A stretch of 64,000 nucleotides of DNA from Scandinavium sp051650185 (lineage in GTDB: Bacteria > Pseudomonadota > Gammaproteobacteria > Enterobacterales > Enterobacteriaceae), in NCBI RefSeq assembly GCF_051650185.1, contig NZ_JBOFIN010000137.1, forward strand, positions 1-64,000. The letters are read 5' to 3'. Shown one piece after another: positions 60,894-64,000 of this stretch. Made by a program: the position numbers and the translations under genes. Numbering within the stretch: position 1 is the stretch's first letter; each line of letters opens with the position of its first letter. The notes beneath the pieces are model-generated. The model worked only from the letters and a program-made list of their open reading frames with translations, was not told where the DNA came from and did no database searches.

Positions 60894-62249
60894 TTACATC
60901 AAAGCCTCAGGCAACGTCACCACCCAAAGCTCGCTCTGCGACTCCGGCTTTTCCAGCGGCTTGATTTCAATCGACGTCGCCACCGCCTGATCGTCCACGG
61001 TCAATTTCCCTTGATCGTTAACCCGATAATCTTTCAGCTTTTTCCCTTCTATCGGATCGTTCAGCTTCGTCTTCACGCCGAAGTCATTATCGTTCGCCAC
61101 CGCCAGGGTTTTGCTGTCGATCAGCGCCAGCCCTTCTGCTTTTTCCTGCTGCCAGCCAAGCTTACGCAGATCGACAGCCAGGGTTTTGGCCGCTAACTGG
61201 ATCCCGCGCTTCGCCAGCTGATCCGCTGTATCAAACTCAGGATATTCGCCAGGTTTATCAAAGGCCGCCAGATCGCTCGCTTTGCTGAGATCAACCTTGT
61301 AGATGTTATTGCTCATCACGTCATTCTTATCGCCGCCCTGCTCAATCAGCAGAATGTGGTCGTTATCCAGCGCCACGATGTCGCCGATTTTGGCATCGCT
61401 GTTTTTGCTGTAGACGTCATCAATCGGATAGCCATACATCGCCGTTTTTCCCGTCGCCGGATCGAAACTCACCAGGCGTGTAAAGACAGCCTTTTTCTTA
61501 CTCTTGCCATCGATATCCAGCGTGCTCTGCACCGCCGCGATAATACGGCCATCCGGCATACGCGTAACGCCTTCAAAACCACGGTTCGGCTGACGCCACT
61601 TGATGATATTCGGCAAACCGCCCGCGATAGATTTCTCGCCCTCCTCAGCCTGAGGGCCATGCATCGCGAGGATCTTGCCTTTGTTGTCGATATGAATCAG
61701 GAACGGGCCGTACTCATCACACAGCCAATAACCACCCATCCCGTCCGGCGTAATACCTTCGGTATCCAGCCCGCGATTATCACCGTTCAGTTTTTGCAGC
61801 GTATCGCTCAGCGCGACTTCGTTGGTGGAGCCAATCACGCCGCTCTGCAACGGCAGGCCGTTGATCGGGCCTTTGTCATCATGCAAAGCACGCACGTCCG
61901 TCGCCTGCGCTTTGCCATTTTCCACACGAATGGAAAGCAGCTGCGGCGCAAATTCCGGCGTCACGAAAATCTTGGCTTCCTGCTTACCGACATTCGGCGC
62001 ATCAGCATTCGGGCCACGATCCGTCACCGTCGCAAACGTCAGCGCATCACCCTGCTTGCCAGTAAACAGCAATCCAGAGCCGATACCCACCGGCAGGCCG
62101 TTGGGAAAAGCAGAAGAAAAAGCGCCCTGGTAATCGATATGTGACCCTTCCGGGAAGCTAACCACATAACGTTCGGCAGTGGGTTCAGCGGCCAGGGCAG
62201 GAAGAGAGAAAGCGGAGAGCAAAGCCAGAGGTATAAGTTTGATTTTCAT
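60894..62249 (-). CDS. Periplasmic phytase-like / esterase-like protein
   Basis: 451 residues from the ATG at 62249 (GGGACGAAAT upstream); the extension to 62354 is rejected because MKIKLIPLALLSAFSLPALA is a clean signal peptide. The rest looks like a six-bladed beta-propeller of the 'esterase-like activity of phytase' family, with VTDRGPNAD, DTEGITPDGMGGYWLCDEYGP and GFEGVTRMPDGRI as acidic metal-type loops. It is likely a secreted phosphatase or esterase, substrate unknown. It is absent from the E. coli locus and divergent from the KUP gene. Confidence 0.82.
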   Translation of the reverse strand: MKIKLIPLALLSAFSLPALAAEPTAERYVVSFPEGSHIDYQGAFSSAFPNGLPVGIGSGLLFTGKQGDALTFATVTDRGPNADAPNVGKQEAKIFVTPEFAPQLLSIRVENGKAQATDVRALHDDKGPINGLPLQSGVIGSTNEVALSDTLQKLNGDNRGLDTEGITPDGMGGYWLCDEYGPFLIHIDNKGKILAMHGPQAEEGEKSIAGGLPNIIKWRQPNRGFEGVTRMPDGRIIAAVQSTLDIDGKSKKKAVFTRLVSFDPATGKTAMYGYPIDDVYSKNSDAKIGDIVALDNDHILLIEQGGDKNDVMSNNIYKVDLSKASDLAAFDKPGEYPEFDTADQLAKRGIQLAAKTLAVDLRKLGWQQEKAEGLALIDSKTLAVANDNDFGVKTKLNDPIEGKKLKDYRVNDQGKLTVDDQAVATSIEIKPLEKPESQSELWVVTLPEALM

Positions 62250-62401
62250 TATTTCGTCCCTTTTTATGAGTGTGTAATACCCTAAAAAAGGGAGATGACA
62301 GAAAGATGAACAGAGAAAAAATATTGGCACCATCCCCCACAAAAACCAACCCACTCCATCTGTTCTATATTTCTATCAGGCCACAACCAACAGGATTTCC
62401 C

Positions 62402-64000
62402 ATGGATCAGACGGCGCAGGCAGCGGAGAGCAATACGGAGCAGAAAGCGCCCGGCACGGTGTGGCTGGCGGGGGGCGCGCTTGGCGTGGTGTTTGGCGAT
62501 ATTGGCACCAGCCCTTTGTATACCCTGAAAACGGTGATCCTGCTGACCGGCAGCAGCCCAACGCCGTCGCTGATCCTCGGCTTACTCTCCCTGATTATCT
62601 GGACGCTGATCCTTGTCACCTCGGTGAAATACGCGGCGTTTGCCATGCGGTTTGATAACCGTGGTGAGGGCGGGATCATGGCGCTGATGTCGCAGCTACA
62701 GCACTTACGTAAAGGCCGTGTGTTGATCATCTTTGCCGGGCTTTTGGGTGCGGCGCTGATTTATGGTGATGGCGCGATCACACCTGCGATCTCTGTGCTT
62801 TCCGCGCTTGAGGGGCTGAACATCGTCTTCCCGGAAGCGCATCATCTGGTGCTGCCGGCTGCGGTCACCATTCTCGTTGCGCTGTTCGCCATTCAGCCTT
62901 TTGGCACGGCGAAAATAGGCAAAGTCTTTGGCCCGATTATGACGCTGTGGTTCGTGGTCATTGCCGCGCTGGGCGTCTGGGGCATTCTTCAGCATCCGTC
63001 GGTCTTACTGGCGATCAATCCCTGGTACGGCTTCCATTTTCTGCTTTCCAACGGGCTGGTGAGCTTTTTAGTGCTGGGCGGGGTGTTTCTCTGCGTGACG
63101 GGTGCGGAAGCGCTGTATGCCGACATGGGGCATTTCGGCAAAAAGCCTATCTGGCTGGCGTGGTACGGCATGGTGTTCCCTGCCCTGGTGCTGAACTATG
63201 CCGGGCAATCGGCGCTGCTGCTCTCTGGCGCGGAGATCTCGCACAACATCTTTTTCCGCCTTTGCCCACCTGCGATGCAAATCTCCTTAGTCATTCTCGC
63301 CACGCTCGCCACCATTATCGCCAGTCAGGCCATCATCACTGGCGCGTTCTCGATGACGCGCCAGACCATCCAGCTTGGCTGGTTGCCGCACTTGCGCATC
63401 AGGCAAACTGCGGCGGATAACTACGGCCAGATTTATATCGGCATGGTCAACTGGCTGTTGATGGTGGCGACGGTGTTCCTGGCCGTTTTCTTCAAATCTT
63501 CCGACAACTTAGCGGCGGCGTATGGCATCGCGGTGTCGCTGACCATGCTGATGACCTCCGGCCTGCTGTATGTGGCGATGCGCCAGATTTGGCACTGGAG
63601 CAGGCTCACCAGCGCACTGGTCGCCCTGCTGTTCCTCGTGATTGATACCAGCTTCCTGATAGCCAACCTGATCAAAGTGCTGGACGGCGGCTACATTCCG
63701 CTGCTGTTGGCGGCAATGATCTGCACGGTGATGATCGTCTGGCATCGCGGGATCAACGCCACACTCGATGCCATCAACGAAAAAGAGATGCCGCTCGAAA
63801 CTTTCTTTAACAAGCTGCGCGATAACAACATTCCCCGCGTGCCCGGTTCGGCGGTGTTCTTGACGCGTTCCAAAAACGGCGTGCCACCGGTGATGCGCTG
63901 GCATGTCGCGCGTAATCGCTCGTTGCAGGAGAACGTCCTGACGCTGACCATCTCCGTGCTTAACGTCCCGCGAATCACTCACGTAAACCGTCTGGTGGTA
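62402..64000 (+). CDS. KUP-family potassium transporter (3' end beyond the window)
   Basis: 533 codons with no stop before the window ends; the family length is about 620. It starts at the ATG at 62402 and carries VVFGDIGTSPLYTLKTV and GDGAITPAISVLSALEGL, the KUP/HAK signatures, about twelve membrane helices, and the beginning of the cytoplasmic C-terminal domain. H+-coupled K+ uptake is the known family role. The N-terminus differs from E. coli Kup, whose gene lies near rbs, so this is probably a second KUP paralogue. Confidence 0.93.
   Translation, partial: MDQTAQAAESNTEQKAPGTVWLAGGALGVVFGDIGTSPLYTLKTVILLTGSSPTPSLILGLLSLIIWTLILVTSVKYAAFAMRFDNRGEGGIMALMSQLQHLRKGRVLIIFAGLLGAALIYGDGAITPAISVLSALEGLNIVFPEAHHLVLPAAVTILVALFAIQPFGTAKIGKVFGPIMTLWFVVIAALGVWGILQHPSVLLAINPWYGFHFLLSNGLVSFLVLGGVFLCVTGAEALYADMGHFGKKPIWLAWYGMVFPALVLNYAGQSALLLSGAEISHNIFFRLCPPAMQISLVILATLATIIASQAIITGAFSMTRQTIQLGWLPHLRIRQTAADNYGQIYIGMVNWLLMVATVFLAVFFKSSDNLAAAYGIAVSLTMLMTSGLLYVAMRQIWHWSRLTSALVALLFLVIDTSFLIANLIKVLDGGYIPLLLAAMICTVMIVWHRGINATLDAINEKEMPLETFFNKLRDNNIPRVPGSAVFLTRSKNGVPPVMRWHVARNRSLQENVLTLTISVLNVPRITHVNRLVV

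Noticed and set aside
1..64000. CRISPR array, IS element or prophage
   Set aside because: No regularly spaced repeats, transposase, integrase or phage structural gene is visible anywhere in the window.

Overview
The window is chromosomal DNA of a member of the Enterobacteriaceae. Gene order and protein sequence follow the arcA-to-yjiA segment near the 100-minute end of the Escherichia coli map. The accessory genes and REP-type repeats (GCCCGGC...GCC...GCCTAC) fit the Enterobacter/Lelliottia/Leclercia group better than E. coli, but the sequence alone does not fix the species. I see no IS element, prophage, integrase or CRISPR array. Most of the window is core housekeeping genes with islets of accessory genes placed cleanly between conserved neighbours.

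Layout. 1-13.5 kb: arcA, creA, rob, gpmB, yjjX, trpR, slt, ettA, nadR, radA, serB, ytjB, lplA. The creBCD genes that lie between creA and arcA in E. coli are absent. 13.5-24.1 kb: the HipA-like gene yjjJ with tandem 12-bp repeats at its promoter, the deoCABD operon (minus strand), the divergent glycyl-radical pair yjjI-yjjW, a concentrative nucleoside transporter and yjjV. The deo control region shows two CRP sites 53 bp apart and three DeoR-type operators, two of them inside yjjI. 24.1-33.8 kb: an accessory nine-gene operon between yjjV and yjjU. It encodes a chaperone-usher fimbria (four pilins, two chaperones, one usher, one two-domain tip adhesin) and contains, between the second chaperone and the adhesin, a polytopic protein with PglL/Wzy_C-type O-oligosaccharyltransferase motifs. 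This is the most unusual system in the window and suggests a glycosylated fimbria or adhesin.

33.8-41.1 kb: yjjU, ytjA, osmY, prfC, yjjG, rimI, holD, rsmC and three tRNA-Leu(CAG) genes. 41.1-43.6 kb: two Fur-box genes (yjjZ and fhuF) flanking a membrane diguanylate cyclase. 43.6-49.4 kb: an orphan PTS EIIC, a YbaK-like deacylase with a striking LacI/GntR-type palindrome between them, the yjjQ-bglJ regulator pair, and pobA-pobR for 4-hydroxybenzoate. 49.7-64 kb: yjjP-yjjB (succinate export), dnaT-dnaC, yjjA, opgB, tsr (FliA promoter), btsT (CRP site plus three BtsR-type repeats), yjiX-yjiA, a phytase-like/esterase-like periplasmic protein, and a KUP-family potassium transporter cut by the window end.

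How the genes work together. The nucleoside transporter, the deo enzymes and probably yjjI-yjjW form a nucleoside-use neighbourhood. tsr and btsT-yjiX-yjiA link serine/pyruvate sensing and uptake. fhuF and yjjZ are iron-regulated. The fimbrial operon would build and possibly sugar-modify a surface adhesin.
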